From Candidatus Poribacteria bacterium (GTDB lineage: Bacteria; Poribacteria; WGA-4E; WGA-3G), in assembly GCA_022823085.1 (NCBI GenBank), contig JAJDXV010000072.1, positions 1 through 64,000 of the forward strand: DNA of 64,000 nt, read 5' to 3'. Each line of letters opens with the position of its first letter. The stretch's first letter is position 1. The translations under genes were made by a program, and so were the position numbers. This document shows, in pieces, positions 1 through 9,514 of the stretch. The notes beneath the pieces were generated by a model. The model saw only the letters and a list, made by a program, of their open reading frames with translations. It ran no database searches and was not told the DNA's origin.

Positions 1-72
1 TTTGGGATGTAAATCGTTCTGTTCGGTGAAATTTTTTGGAAAATCCAGCGTTTTTGTATCACAAATTAACAG

Positions 73-106
73 TTTTGCGGCGTACTCGCCCAGATGCGAA
101 GTGCAT
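73..106 (-). repeat. Fragment of the dispersed palindromic repeat seen at 8038-8173
   Basis: This 34-base stretch matches the reverse complement of 8087-8120 at about 29 of 34 positions, including the shared core TTTTGCGG at its left end. It lies about 70 bases upstream of the broken AAA ATPase gene. Only the central part of the element is recognisable here; the terminal arms are missing. The rest of 1-177 shows nothing I can assign. Confidence 0.6.
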
Positions 107-177
107 CGTGGTACAAAAAGAGGTGGATGCGTAAGTCCTAACGAAATAAAAACACGTCCACCAAGGAAACTGCGTAG

Positions 178-1609
178 ATGCGAAGTTTTGAAACCCGCGG
201 TCCTGTCTACCCTGAAGATAACTATATCGTGGCACGTACAGATGAACTTTCGGATTTCATCGGTCGCCTTGAAAAGGGTCGATACGTCGTTCTGTTCGCA
301 CCGCGGCAGACCGGTAAAACCACGTTCTTCCATCGTGCTTTAGAAGCACTTCCCGCCGAGACGTATTTCCCCATTCGGATCGATTTCCAAGCCTTCAACA
401 ACCTCGAACCCGCCGTATTTTACGAGGGGTTATACGAAGATATTCGCGAGGCAATAGAAGCCGTTTTCAAAAAACGGGGCAGCGCATCTTCTCCGGCACT
501 CACAGAATTTCTGGATAACACCCAAATTTCGGGAGCGATGTCCGCACAGCGTCGGTATCGTTGGTGTCAAGAGCATTGCGCAGCTCAACTACGATCGCTC
601 TATTTCACCTTTCAATATCCAAGACGAATTCAAGTTACTGAACTTCACGCTCGAGCAGGTCCGCGAGCTCCTGTCTCAATACACAGACGAGGTTGGTCAG
701 CCCTTTGATCCTCCGGTCATCAAATCTATCCACAAACAGACAGCCGGGCAACCTGTACTCGTCAACCGGTTCGCGCAGATCCTTACCGAGGAGATGGACA
801 TCCCGGAAACCGAACCGATCACAATGGAACACTTTTCAAAAGCACACACGCAGCTCCTTCGCGAACGGAACACACATACCGAGCATCTGGTAACCAATAT
901 CCGTCGGGATCGACGATTTGAGGCACTCCTGATGAAAATCGCTTCCCGTGATGATGGTGTCGCCTTTAACTTGGACAATGAAATCATTAATGCGCTCGCG
1001 ACGTATGGCGTTATCGGTGAAGGTGCTGATGGTCTGTGTGAAATCATCAATCCGATTTATCAGTACCGTGTCATGCAGACATTTAAACCTGCTGTTAATG
1101 GCTTGGAGCAAGACTATTTACCCGAAGACACGCGCGCCGGGTTTAAGGATTACCTTGCATCCGACGGACAGATTCAGATGGAGGCACTTCTTGATAACTT
1201 CCGAGACTTTATCGCACGCGCAGGCTTCAGGGTACTACAAGTACCAGAAACGCCACGAGAATACGTCGGTCAACATCTCCTTTTCGCGTATCTTGAGCAG
1301 TTCGTTCAGATTATAGGTGGGATGATGTATTTGGAAGTACAAACAGGACGCGGCAGAATCGACATCCTCATCCTCCATCATCAGAAAAAGTATATCGTTG
1401 AGACCAAGATATGGGGCGGGGCTATGCGCTATGCCGCAGGTAAGGCGCAACTCGCAAGGTATGTTAAACTTGAGGCAGCGGAGGCAGGGTACTACGTCGT
1501 GTTTGATCACCGTAAAGTGCCAGAACCGCGCGTAGAAACAGAAATATTAGACGGCTCTACGATTCGGAGTTATGTGATCCCTGTGATACAGGAATGTCCT
1601 TCAAGCTAA
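178..1609 (+). pseudogene. AAA-family ATPase with C-terminal nuclease-like region, internally deleted and frameshifted
   Basis: The first frame (178-~540) encodes the N-terminal part of an AAA-type ATPase with a Walker A motif (APRQTGKTT, about residues 41-49). From about 542 the coding signal moves to another frame (VGIVGVKSIAQL, then NFTLEQVRELL) and runs in that frame to the stop at 1609. The C-terminal third has features of the PD-(D/E)XK nuclease-like domain often attached to these ATPases (RIDILI, then VETKIWGG). Between the two halves there is no hydrophobic Walker B segment ending in Asp-Glu, which the family has at this point, so a stretch of roughly 40-50 residues appears to have been lost with a change of frame. 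An ATG at 178 follows AAGGAA and is a sensible start. This is a pseudogene, or less likely an assembly collapse. Such ATPases are usually multi-copy and of unknown role. Confidence 0.75.
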
Positions 1610-1645
1610 CCGACTGCTACTATAGTGCAAGAAATGTTTTGCATA

Positions 1646-1957
1646 TCATGAAGCGTCTTCGCTTAACTCACGTAGAAACTCAAAGGTGTAAATCCCTGTA
1701 CGATGTCCATCACTCCATACCAAACGTACGGCATAGCGTCCGACGCGCTGAATATCCACAAGCCGTAGGTTCTTAAAAAAATCATCGGAAGGTAAAATAT
1801 GGAACGGGTCTTTTTTCAAACGGACGGCATCGCAGTGCGCGCACGGGCATTTTTCGCGGAGGAGACGATAAGACAACTTGCACTGGTGCGCGTCTTTCCA
1901 TTGAATCGTTAAACCGATATCGCCTCTCTCAATGCGGGTCGGTTGGGGTTTTTGCAT
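1646..1957 (-). CDS. DUF971 (gamma-butyrobetaine hydroxylase N-terminal-like) protein
   Basis: The 103-residue product has the compact DUF971 pattern: an N-terminal strand region (IERGDIGLTIQW), a Cys-rich segment with CPCAHCD, then V-x-R-VGRYAVRLVWSDGHRTGIYTFEFLR at the C-terminus. In larger proteins this domain binds zinc at the N-terminus of gamma-butyrobetaine hydroxylase. As a stand-alone protein it is often encoded near Fe-S proteins, and its own function is not settled. I chose the ATG at 1957 because conserved sequence begins there. The longer reading to 2035 would run through the hairpin at 1988-2041. It lies downstream of the ferredoxin gene on the same strand. Zinc or Fe-S binding by the CPCAHC cluster is inferred from the cysteines. 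Confidence 0.8.
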   Translation of the reverse strand: MQKPQPTRIERGDIGLTIQWKDAHQCKLSYRLLREKCPCAHCDAVRLKKDPFHILPSDDFFKNLRLVDIQRVGRYAVRLVWSDGHRTGIYTFEFLRELSEDAS

Positions 1958-1987
1958 GGTAACACCGAAACAGGTTGCGTGCATAAA

Positions 1988-2041
1988 AAACGGTTGCCGA
2001 TCTGTACGACCACAAGCGATCTCGCAAACCGACAACCGTTT
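1988..2041 (-). terminator. Possible rho-independent terminator after the ferredoxin gene
   Basis: On the minus strand, AAACGGTTG is followed 36 bases later by its complement CAACCGTTT, which runs straight into TTTT. It sits between the ferredoxin stop and the DUF971 start. The long loop could fold further (GCGAGATCGC within it), so this is a plausible but not classical terminator. Confidence 0.4.
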
Positions 2042-2077
2042 AGGGAGTTATGATTTAAGGATGGCGCCTGCTATCCA

Positions 2078-2335
2078 TTATTCAAAGTACTCCGCGTTGA
2101 TATCAATGAACTCTTCCCACTCTTCGGGGACATCTTCTTCCATAAAGATGGCTTCGACGGGACACTCCGGTTCGCATACGCCACAGTCGATGCATTCTTC
2201 CGGATCAATGAAGAGCTGATTGAAATCTTCAAACTCGTCAGCGTCCGGCAGCGGATGAATGCAGTCCACTGGGCATACGTCAACACACGCACTATCCTTA
2301 ACGTCAATGCACGGTTCACAAATCACATACGTCAT
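2078..2335 (-). CDS. 7Fe-type ferredoxin
   Basis: The 85-residue acidic ferredoxin carries two cluster motifs: an N-terminal CID..DSACVDVCPVDCI of the [3Fe-4S]/[4Fe-4S] FdxA type, and CIDCGVCEPECPVEAI for a standard [4Fe-4S] cluster. It acts as a soluble low-potential electron carrier in the cytoplasm. The C-terminus is rich in Glu and Asp, as usual for this family. The start is the ATG at 2335, preceded by AAGGAG at 9 bases. The frame extends to a TTG at 2344, but that would place the start inside the spacing. The partner enzyme cannot be told from the neighbours. The corrinoid activator at 27.5 kb also needs reductant, but no link is shown. Confidence 0.92.
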   Translation of the reverse strand: MTYVICEPCIDVKDSACVDVCPVDCIHPLPDADEFEDFNQLFIDPEECIDCGVCEPECPVEAIFMEEDVPEEWEEFIDINAEYFE

Positions 2336-2624
2336 ATTGGACAACTCCTTTTCGCTTTATTTTAAATAAACGCCTCCGTACCACATAAAGGCAACTTCAC
2401 ATAAACATAATAGGTGAGGTTAACCCGCTTTCGTGAAGGCAAAGAAAAACATCGTCGTATCAGGCGGGTTTTTTATGTGCTGTCTAATGAGTTGCGTCAG
2501 GCAATAATAATAATACCATATACAGATTGTTTTGTCAAGTTACATTTAAAACGAACACCTCTATCTCACTTATACCTTCAGTTTAACAGCATCAAGACTT
2601 ACACACCGCCCTCCATCAAAAAAT
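2336..2624. other. Intergenic region between divergent ferredoxin and recJ
   Basis: No convincing gene is present. A stem AACCCGC (2422-2428) pairs with GCGGGTT (2464-2470), followed by TTTT. This resembles a plus-strand terminator with a 35-base loop, although no plus-strand gene ends just before it. It could be a leader structure ahead of recJ. The short open frame at 2414-2662 has no recognisable protein features. Confidence 0.3.
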
Positions 2625-2653
2625 TTGACAAACCCAAATTTTTGTGTTACTAT
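2625..2653 (+). promoter_or_regulatory. Sigma70-type promoter for recJ-rel
   Basis: TTGACA at 2625-2630 and TACTAT at 2648-2653 are separated by 17 bases. This gives a near-consensus promoter about 75 bases upstream of the recJ start. Confidence 0.6.
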
Positions 2654-2729
2654 GTTAAATAGGTAAAGAGTTTGCTTGCAAATCCGTTATCGCACAAAGC
2701 GCAGGTGCCTATCTCAAGAAAGGAATACC

Positions 2730-5309
2730 ATGAAAAGTCCCCCCCGCAAGAAATGGCGTTTCAGAAATCCAGATTTTGATAGCAGCATCGCATTGGCAGC
2801 CGAAATCGGTGTCTCCCCGTTTGCTGCGCAACTGCTGATCAATCGCGGGATAAGAACCGTTGACGAAGCGCAAACCTATCTCACGCCAACTTTTGACGAA
2901 CTCCACGCTCCTTTCCTATTAGCCGATATGGACAAAGCCGTAGAACGGATACGTCAGGCGATCAAACAGGGTGAGAAAATCTGTGTCTACGGCGATTATG
3001 ATGTTGATGGCACCACCGCAACCGCGCTCTTGCTCAATACATTCCGCTATATGGACGTTCCCGCCGACTATTATATCCCGAACCGGTTCGATGAAGGCTA
3101 CGGGCTGAGCGAAGATACGATAAACAAAATTCATCAAGACAGCGATGCAAAACTCATCATTACGGTAGACTGCGGCATCACATCGGTTACAGAGGTCGCT
3201 TTAGCCAATGAACTCGGTATGGATGTCATCGTAACCGATCACCATCAACCGACAGAGGTACAGCCACCCGCTTATGCACTGATTTCACCTAAGGTTCCAG
3301 ACAACGAATATCCGTATACCGAACTCGCTGGTGTCGGTTTGGCATTCAAATTGGCACAAGGGTTGATAGATGATGGTGCATTTCTCGAATCGCTGTTGGA
3401 TCTGGTCGCATTGGGAACCGTCGCGGACATGGCATCGCTCACCGGCGAGAACCGCATTTTGAGCCGATTAGGGTTAGCAGAACTCAACAAACGCGCGCGT
3501 CCAGGCGTAAATGCGCTCTGTGAGGCAGCCGGACACAATATCGACACACCCATTAACGGAAATACAATCTCTTTTAAATTGGGACCCCGTATCAATGCAG
3601 CGGGACGGATGCATACCGCACATAAAGTCGTCGATCTGTTTACTACGGATTCCGACGATATCGCAGCCCAAATCGCACCGCAACTCAACGAAGCAAATCG
3701 CAGACGACAGGAATTGGAAAAGGGCATCTACGATCAAGCCGTCGAGATAATTGAGAGAGAAATTAACGACGATGCTGTAGGGATCGTTGTCGCCAGCGAC
3801 AGATGGGACGAAAAAGCGCAAGGGGTCGTCGGCATTGTCGCAGCAAAGTTGATGCAAACCTACTACAAGCCTACTATTGTGCTCGCCATTAACGGCGATG
3901 AAGCAACTGGATCCGGACGCTGTATAGAAGGTATGAACCTCGCCAACGCGCTTGTCGCTTGCACTGACTTACTTGTGAGGCACGGTGGACACGCAGCCGC
4001 AGCCGGGCTAACCCTCAAAACGTCAAAAATTCCGAGATTCAGGCAGGATTTTGACAAGTATGCCCGCGAACAACTGACAGAAGACGCGCTCATACCGAAG
4101 TTAGACCTCGAATTTGAAACGAACCTTTCGCTTTTGACGTTAGAAACGCTAAAGGAACTTGAGCAATTTGAACCGTTTGGACAAGATAATCCGGCACCTC
4201 AGTTTGGGGTCCGACGCGCCAAAGTTGTCAACGGCAGCCCTACAATCATGGGGAAAGAGAGAAATCATCTCAAAATGCTTCTCAGCGATGACGTGGTAAA
4301 GTTATCGGCTATCGAATGGGGCGCAGCGGATAAATTCATCACTGTTAAAAATCCCGGTGTGGCTCTTGATGCCGCTTTTTCACCCCAGATCAACGAGTGG
4401 CAAGGTCAACGTTCCGTACAACTTATGCTTGAAGATTGGGAAGTTCATTCGGAAGGTAGGGACATGAACTGGGATGTATTTCCCACACTTGAAGATGATG
4501 CCTCCGTAAGACTTGTGAACAGACGCAACACGACGAAAAAAAATTATCTTTTAAACTTGTTTGCGCGTGAAGAATCTTGTATAATTTATGTACAAGATGA
4601 CGAAATGCTGGATAGCCTGCTCACAAGACTCCTACCAGAAAGCATTGAGGGGGTCGTACGGCACGATGGGACGACGACAACGGCAGAGGAAACCGAGTTC
4701 GCACAACAACTCGCGCGCGGTGAACTCCGAACAATCGCTTCAAGTACAGTTGTCGAGAATCCTCACCTGTTCCCTTTCGTGAAGCATATCGTCTTTTGTC
4801 ATCTCACACCGAGTCCAGACCTTTTTTTCAAACGGTGTGCACCGGCATTCGCAACCGAAGAGACCTCTTTTCTGCATCTCATTTACGGCGATGCAGATGG
4901 AACTGCCATACAGAATTGGGTCACTAAGAAGTACCCCGAAAAAAACGAATTAAAGAAATTGTACGGCGGCATCCGTGAAGCCGTACAATCCAACGGAGTG
5001 GACGGATATGCTGAGAACGCAATGTTGAATGGCACGCTCGGCGCACCTTCAACCGTTGAAACCGGACTCACGATCTTTGAAGAATTGGGGTTTATTGAGC
5101 GGTATGGCGAACCCGGACACAGACTTGTAAGGCTCCGTCCCGCTGAGAAAAGTGATCTATCTCGTTCGCCAACTTACTTAAGAGGCAGCTTGATTAAACA
5201 GACTTATCCGTCTTTTGTTGAGTTTCAGTTGAAAGAGAATATTAAATCTATGTGGGAGCGCGTAGAAAATGAGTATCAAATCACTGATCCGTCAGATTCA
5301 AGTCTATAA
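2730..5309 (+). CDS. recJ: Single-stranded-DNA-specific exonuclease RecJ, long form
   Basis: This is a 5'-3' single-strand exonuclease of the DHH superfamily, acting in recombinational and mismatch repair in the cytoplasm. Visible motifs are DYDVDG (motif I), TVDCGIT (motif II), VTDHHQ (DHH motif III) and the DHHA1 signature GGHAAAAGL, all with metal-ligand Asp and His present. An OB-like region follows (EPFGQDNPAPQF). The product is about 859 residues, whereas the core family is about 570. The extra 280 C-terminal residues resemble the added domain of long RecJ proteins in Firmicutes and Deinococcus. The start is the ATG at 2730 behind AAAGGA; the open frame extends 54 bases further up without a ribosome site. 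The 3' end overlaps rel by 41 bases, which suggests translational coupling. Confidence 0.95.
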   Translation: MKSPPRKKWRFRNPDFDSSIALAAEIGVSPFAAQLLINRGIRTVDEAQTYLTPTFDELHAPFLLADMDKAVERIRQAIKQGEKICVYGDYDVDGTTATALLLNTFRYMDVPADYYIPNRFDEGYGLSEDTINKIHQDSDAKLIITVDCGITSVTEVALANELGMDVIVTDHHQPTEVQPPAYALISPKVPDNEYPYTELAGVGLAFKLAQGLIDDGAFLESLLDLVALGTVADMASLTGENRILSRLGLAELNKRARPGVNALCEAAGHNIDTPINGNTISFKLGPRINAAGRMHTAHKVVDLFTTDSDDIAAQIAPQLNEANRRRQELEKGIYDQAVEIIEREINDDAVGIVVASDRWDEKAQGVVGIVAAKLMQTYYKPTIVLAINGDEATGSGRCIEGMNLANALVACTDLLVRHGGHAAAAGLTLKTSKIPRFRQDFDKYAREQLTEDALIPKLDLEFETNLSLLTLETLKELEQFEPFGQDNPAPQFGVRRAKVVNGSPTIMGKERNHLKMLLSDDVVKLSAIEWGAADKFITVKNPGVALDAAFSPQINEWQGQRSVQLMLEDWEVHSEGRDMNWDVFPTLEDDASVRLVNRRNTTKKNYLLNLFAREESCIIYVQDDEMLDSLLTRLLPESIEGVVRHDGTTTTAEETEFAQQLARGELRTIASSTVVENPHLFPFVKHIVFCHLTPSPDLFFKRCAPAFATEETSFLHLIYGDADGTAIQNWVTKKYPEKNELKKLYGGIREAVQSNGVDGYAENAMLNGTLGAPSTVETGLTIFEELGFIERYGEPGHRLVRLRPAEKSDLSRSPTYLRGSLIKQTYPSFVEFQLKENIKSMWERVENEYQITDPSDSSL

Positions 5310-7473
5310 TCCTGAAGCGGAAATCGAACTCCTCGAACGCTGCTACCGTTTCGCGCGTAGGGCACATGACGGCCAGAAGCGGAAGTCCGGTGAACCCTAT
5401 TTTTCGCACTGTGTCAAAACTGCCGAAATACTCGCCGAACTCCGGTTGGATACGCACACGATCTGTGCCGGACTCATGCACGACATACTCGAAGATACAG
5501 GGATCACACGCGAAGAACTACAAGTACGGTTCGGCGCGAATATCGCCAATCTTGTTGAAGGCGTTACGAAGATCGGGCAGTATAGACCGAATGTCGCTTC
5601 CGCAGCTGCCAGAGCAGTGATAACAGTTGAAGACCGTATGCACCGGAAAACCCAAGCGGAAACCTACCGAAAACTCCTCTTAGCAACAGCCGAAGATATG
5701 CGGGTCATCCTCATCAAACTCGCCGATCGGCTTCACAACATGGAGACGCTCACATTCCTAACAAGCGAAAAGTGTCAACGCATCGCAAAGGAGACACTTG
5801 AGATATACGCGCCCATCGCACACCGATTGGGGATATGGCGTATCATGAGCCGACTTGAGGACCTCGCATTCAAACATCTCTACCCCGGCGAATACCGAAA
5901 GATTGCCGAACTCCTGAACCAGAAACTTGCTGAGCGAGAAGCCTACTGTGATAAAATGGTGAAACAGATTCGACAGGTCCTCGAAAAACGAGGGATCTAT
6001 GCCGATGTTGATGGACGGACGAAACACATCTATAGCATCTACCAGAAAATGCAACAGAAAGGGACACCGTTCAACGAAATTCGAGACCTCATCGGACTAC
6101 GGATCCTCGTCAAAACTGAAGCCGATTGCTATATCGCCCTCGGTGCCCTCCACCAAAGATGGAACTACCATCCCGACCGACTCCGAGATTGGATAGGAAA
6201 CCCAAAGAAAAATGGGTATCAATCGCTCCATACAACGATCCTTGACGAAGGCAAAACAGTTGAAGTCCAGATTCGTACCTATCAGATGCACAAGGTCGCT
6301 GAGGACGGGATCGCCGCACATTGGAGCTACAAGGAAGGCGTACCGACAAGCGCACAAGGACGTTCAATCTTCGCAAATTATAAACAGATTCTTGAAGATA
6401 TTCAGGAGACACAGGATAGTCCACATCAGTTTGTGGAATCGATGAAATTGGAACTCTTTCAAGATGAGGTGTATGTGTTTTCGCCGAAGGGAGACCTTTT
6501 CACACTGCCGGCAGGCGCGACCGTTATCGACTTCGCATATAAAATCCACACCGACATCGGACACACCTGTGTCGGCGCAGAGGTAAACGGTTCCATTGCA
6601 CCCATCCGACGCGTCTTGGAGAACGGGGACCAAGTCAATATTCGGACACAACCGAACGCGAAACCGAGCCGAAGTTGGTTATCTCATGTGAAAACTGCCG
6701 CGGCACGAAATAAAATTAAACACTGGTTCCGAGATAAGGATAGAGCAGACGCTCTCGAATTAGGAAAGAAATTTATTGCAGCAGAACTACGGGTCTCCTA
6801 CCTTAACGCACGCGATTGCCTCAACTCTCCAAAACTCCTTGACATCGCCAAGCAACTCAATCTTAAAAATCTCGAAGAACTCTTCATCCGTATCGGCAAC
6901 GGATATGAATCCGCTACACACGTCGTTAACCTCTTGAAACCCGAGGTGCCTGAACCTGACACCAAACCTGCTGAGGACGTTGAAGCCAAACGGAAATCAC
7001 CCGGACCCGCTGTCCAACTCGAAAATGATATCGACTTAGGAATGATGCGGATTATGAAATGTTGTAACCCGATCCCGGGAGATCAAGTCGTCGGTTATCT
7101 CACCCGCGGACGTGGTGTTTCTGTGCATAGGTCTGGATGTATCCGTATCCTTGACGAACCCGAACGACTCTTGGCTGTCAAATGGACTGAAAAATCACCG
7201 TCCGTAAACGGAGACCAACCGCCTGATGTTTACCCTGTCAAAATCCTTGTCGAATGCAGTGATCGCCCCGGAATGCTCGGTGAGATCACAACTGCCATCG
7301 CACAATACAAGGTAAATATCCGCTGTGGAACCTTCCAACCCTCACCTATCCACCTCGATCCCACGGCTTCCGACAACCTAACAATAGATGTAACAGGGGC
7401 TGAGCAGCTCGATAGCGTCATGCAAGGGATTCGGCAGTTAAAAGGGGTCCAACGCGTCACCCGCATCTCCTAA
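5269..7473 (+). CDS. rel: Bifunctional (p)ppGpp synthetase/hydrolase Rel
   Basis: This enzyme makes and degrades the alarmone (p)ppGpp and controls the stringent response. The N-terminal HD hydrolase looks intact (FSHCVKTAEIL, MHDILEDT, LADRLHNMETL). It is followed by the synthetase domain (RDLIGLRI, GYQSLHTT), a TGS domain (VYVFSPKGDLFTLP), a Cys-containing zinc-finger-like segment (MKCCNPIPGD) and a C-terminal ACT domain (CSDRPGMLGEI). The RLRDWI sequence ahead of NGYQSLHT matches the RxKD type typical of bifunctional enzymes rather than synthetase-only RelA. At 734 residues the length is normal. The ATG lies 41 bases inside recJ, after GGGAG, so the two genes are probably one operon driven from 2625. 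Confidence 0.95.
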   Translation: MSIKSLIRQIQVYNPEAEIELLERCYRFARRAHDGQKRKSGEPYFSHCVKTAEILAELRLDTHTICAGLMHDILEDTGITREELQVRFGANIANLVEGVTKIGQYRPNVASAAARAVITVEDRMHRKTQAETYRKLLLATAEDMRVILIKLADRLHNMETLTFLTSEKCQRIAKETLEIYAPIAHRLGIWRIMSRLEDLAFKHLYPGEYRKIAELLNQKLAEREAYCDKMVKQIRQVLEKRGIYADVDGRTKHIYSIYQKMQQKGTPFNEIRDLIGLRILVKTEADCYIALGALHQRWNYHPDRLRDWIGNPKKNGYQSLHTTILDEGKTVEVQIRTYQMHKVAEDGIAAHWSYKEGVPTSAQGRSIFANYKQILEDIQETQDSPHQFVESMKLELFQDEVYVFSPKGDLFTLPAGATVIDFAYKIHTDIGHTCVGAEVNGSIAPIRRVLENGDQVNIRTQPNAKPSRSWLSHVKTAAARNKIKHWFRDKDRADALELGKKFIAAELRVSYLNARDCLNSPKLLDIAKQLNLKNLEELFIRIGNGYESATHVVNLLKPEVPEPDTKPAEDVEAKRKSPGPAVQLENDIDLGMMRIMKCCNPIPGDQVVGYLTRGRGVSVHRSGCIRILDEPERLLAVKWTEKSPSVNGDQPPDVYPVKILVECSDRPGMLGEITTAIAQYKVNIRCGTFQPSPIHLDPTASDNLTIDVTGAEQLDSVMQGIRQLKGVQRVTRIS

Positions 7474-7633
7474 AACCAATCGAGGGTTTTCGGTAAAATA
7501 ATCCTATGATGCTACCGTGTAATCGCGTACTTAGGCCAATCGTATCGATTGGGGAACCCAACCCCTACGCGTGTTTCATGCGCTCTCGTTATCACTCTGA
7601 TATCGTGGGGAACGGTCTTCGGATTGTGATTTG
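7474..7633. other. Intergenic region between convergent rel and rpmB
   Basis: No gene is supported. A small perfect hairpin CCAATCG-TAT-CGATTGG occupies 7536-7552. It lacks a T tract, so it is not a clear terminator. Nothing else is recognisable. Confidence 0.3.
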
Positions 7634-7849
7634 CTATGCAACCGGACTGGGCATTTTGGAGATAACTTTTTCGACTTTTCCACTACGCAGACATTTTGTA
7701 CAGATACGGATCCGCTTCGGACCTGATTCCGTTTGAACCCGAACCCGTTGAAGATTCGGCAGCCAACGCCGCTTTGTGTGTTGATCCGAGTTACTGATCC
7801 GGTGACCCGTCATCGGTCGTTTATTACAGATCGTACAGACGCGTGACAT
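7634..7849 (-). CDS. rpmB: 50S ribosomal protein L28
   Basis: The 71-residue basic protein begins MSRVCTICNKRPMTGH and has the L28 fold signature, with RRWLPNLQRVRV in the middle and CTKCLRSGKV near the end. The two CxxC pairs (residues 5-8 and about 50-53) mark the zinc-binding form. It is a structural component of the large ribosomal subunit. The ATG is preceded by AAGGAGAGG at a normal distance. It is transcribed alone, from a promoter-like pair at 7899-7927. Confidence 0.95.
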   Translation of the reverse strand: MSRVCTICNKRPMTGHRISNSDQHTKRRWLPNLQRVRVQTESGPKRIRICTKCLRSGKVEKVISKMPSPVA

Positions 7850-7898
7850 CTTGACCTCTCCTTTTTTCCATAGTGTTGTTGGTTAAACCTAAATATTA

Positions 7899-7927
7899 AT
7901 AATACCACAATTACGGGCAAAAAGCAA
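7899..7927 (-). promoter_or_regulatory. Sigma70-type promoter for rpmB
   Basis: On the minus strand TTGCTT (7922-7927) and TATTAT (7899-7904) are 17 bases apart, about 50 bases upstream of the rpmB start. Confidence 0.5.
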
Positions 7928-8037
7928 ATTTTCTTTACCAAGAAAATAATCACGACTTTTTTTGAAGAATCTGATATACTATATCTCAGGATTTTTTAGA
8001 TGAATGCATTCCAGAAACACGCGGTTACAACGACACA

Positions 8038-8173
8038 CTATAGTAAAGTTTAGAATTAATAGGACACTCTGTGTCGGTTCGGTTGGAATGCAGATCGCAT
8101 TTGGGTGAGTACACCGCAAAACCGAACCTACCGGGGGATGAAAGTGTCTTATTATTTTTAGAGGTCACTATAA
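8038..8173. repeat. Palindromic MITE-like repeat
   Basis: The 136-base element has imperfect terminal inverted repeats (CTATAGTA at the left, ACTATAA at the right). It has nested inner arms: AATAGGACACT (8058-8068) against AGTGTCTTATT (8143-8153), and GGTTCGGTT (8076-8084) against AACCGAACC (8120-8128). It has no coding capacity. Its termini resemble those of the element at 20348-20454, and its centre matches 73-106. It fills most of the gap upstream of the glycosyltransferase gene. Confidence 0.6.
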
Positions 8174-8219
8174 ATGGAGGAGAAGCGTTTTCTCACCACT
8201 TCGCACGACAACAGAAAAT

Positions 8220-9509
8220 ATGAAAGTTGCTTACATTACCGCAGGCGCAGCCGGCATGTACTGCGGAACCTGTATCCACGATAATATGGTCGCCACAATT
8301 TTGAAGAAGCAGGGGCATAATGTCACACTGATTCCTACCTATACGCCTACTCGGACTGATGAAGCGAATGTCAGTATGGACCGCGTCTTTTTCGGCGGTA
8401 TTAACGTCTATCTTCAACAGAAACTCTCCATCTTTAGGCACACGCCGTGGGCGATCGACAAATTATTTGATAACCGAGCACTCTTAAACGGACTCGCACG
8501 CTTCAGTGGTTCAACCGACGCACGCGATCTTGGAGAACTCACAGTCTCTATGCTCCAAGCCGAACACGGACACCAAAAAAAGGAACTGGCGAAGTTAGTC
8601 AAATGGCTTGCTGAAGAAAATAGACCCGATATCGTTTATCTCACCAACTCCATGCTCGTAGGATTCACGACTCAGATAAAGAATGCATTAGATGTACCCG
8701 TTGTTTGCGCACTCCAAGGCGAAGACATCTTCCTCCAAGATTTAATTGAACCTTACAAGACAGAAGTGTTAACCCTCCTGCGGAAACGCGCAGCAGAGGC
8801 AGACGGCTTCGTCGCACCCTGCAGTTACTATGCACAGTTTATGGCAGACGCCTACCTCGGTGTCCCTGTCGATAAAATCGACATCGTTCCGCTCGGACTC
8901 AACATGGATGGACACGGCATGCTTGCCGAAAAACCGGAACCTCCGCCTTTCATTATCGGTTATTTGGCGCGTATCTGCCCCGAAAAGGGACTACATATCT
9001 TAGTAGACGCTTTCCTAAGAATCGCAGAGGCACTCGGTGAAGATAACGTTCAACTGCATGTTGCAGGATACCTCAGTAAAAAAGATGAGCCCTATCTTGA
9101 GGAACTCCTCAACCAAATCGAGGACGCAGGTCTATCAAACAGTTTTGTACATCACGGTGAAGTCACGCGTACACAAAAAATCGATTTTCTCAACCGACTC
9201 CATGTCTTCTCCGTTCCCACTGTTTACCGTGAATCCAAAGGGTTATCTATCATGGAATCGCTCGCCAACGGGGTCCCGGTCGTCCAACCGCGTCACGGCA
9301 CGTTTCCAGAGATGCTTGAGGCAACAGGCGGTGGTCTCCTCGTGGAGCCTGAATCTGCTGAAGCACTCGCGATGGGTATCATGGAACTCCTTAACGATGC
9401 TGAGCAACGCCAACGCCTCGGTGAAACCGGTAAAATTAATACCCATCAAAAACTTAACGATACCGCTGTCGCAGATCAACTCTTGAAAGTATTTGAAAAA
9501 TATACCTGA
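8220..9509 (+). CDS. Glycosyltransferase family 4 protein
   Basis: The 429-residue protein has the GT-B layout. The N-terminal domain begins MKVAYITAGAAGMYCGTCIHDN, with an acceptor-side glycine-rich loop. The C-terminal domain has IIGYLARICPEKGLHILVDAF and the GT4 E-x7-E motif ESKGLSIME. This means retaining transfer from a nucleotide-activated sugar; donor and acceptor cannot be told from sequence. There is no signal peptide or membrane segment, so it should act in the cytoplasm or at the inner face of the membrane. It is not embedded in a polysaccharide cluster; repeats flank it on both sides. The ATG at 8220 has only a weak ribosome site. Confidence 0.88.
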   Translation: MKVAYITAGAAGMYCGTCIHDNMVATILKKQGHNVTLIPTYTPTRTDEANVSMDRVFFGGINVYLQQKLSIFRHTPWAIDKLFDNRALLNGLARFSGSTDARDLGELTVSMLQAEHGHQKKELAKLVKWLAEENRPDIVYLTNSMLVGFTTQIKNALDVPVVCALQGEDIFLQDLIEPYKTEVLTLLRKRAAEADGFVAPCSYYAQFMADAYLGVPVDKIDIVPLGLNMDGHGMLAEKPEPPPFIIGYLARICPEKGLHILVDAFLRIAEALGEDNVQLHVAGYLSKKDEPYLEELLNQIEDAGLSNSFVHHGEVTRTQKIDFLNRLHVFSVPTVYRESKGLSIMESLANGVPVVQPRHGTFPEMLEATGGGLLVEPESAEALAMGIMELLNDAEQRQRLGETGKINTHQKLNDTAVADQLLKVFEKYT

Positions 9510-9514
9510 TGTAG

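Noticed and set aside
2414..2662. An 82-residue open frame between the ferredoxin and recJ genes
   Set aside because: It has no ribosome site, no recognisable protein pattern, and overlaps the recJ promoter and a hairpin.
7506..7736. A 76-residue plus-strand frame opposite rpmB
   Set aside because: Half of it is the reverse of the well-supported L28 gene and the rest has no protein features.
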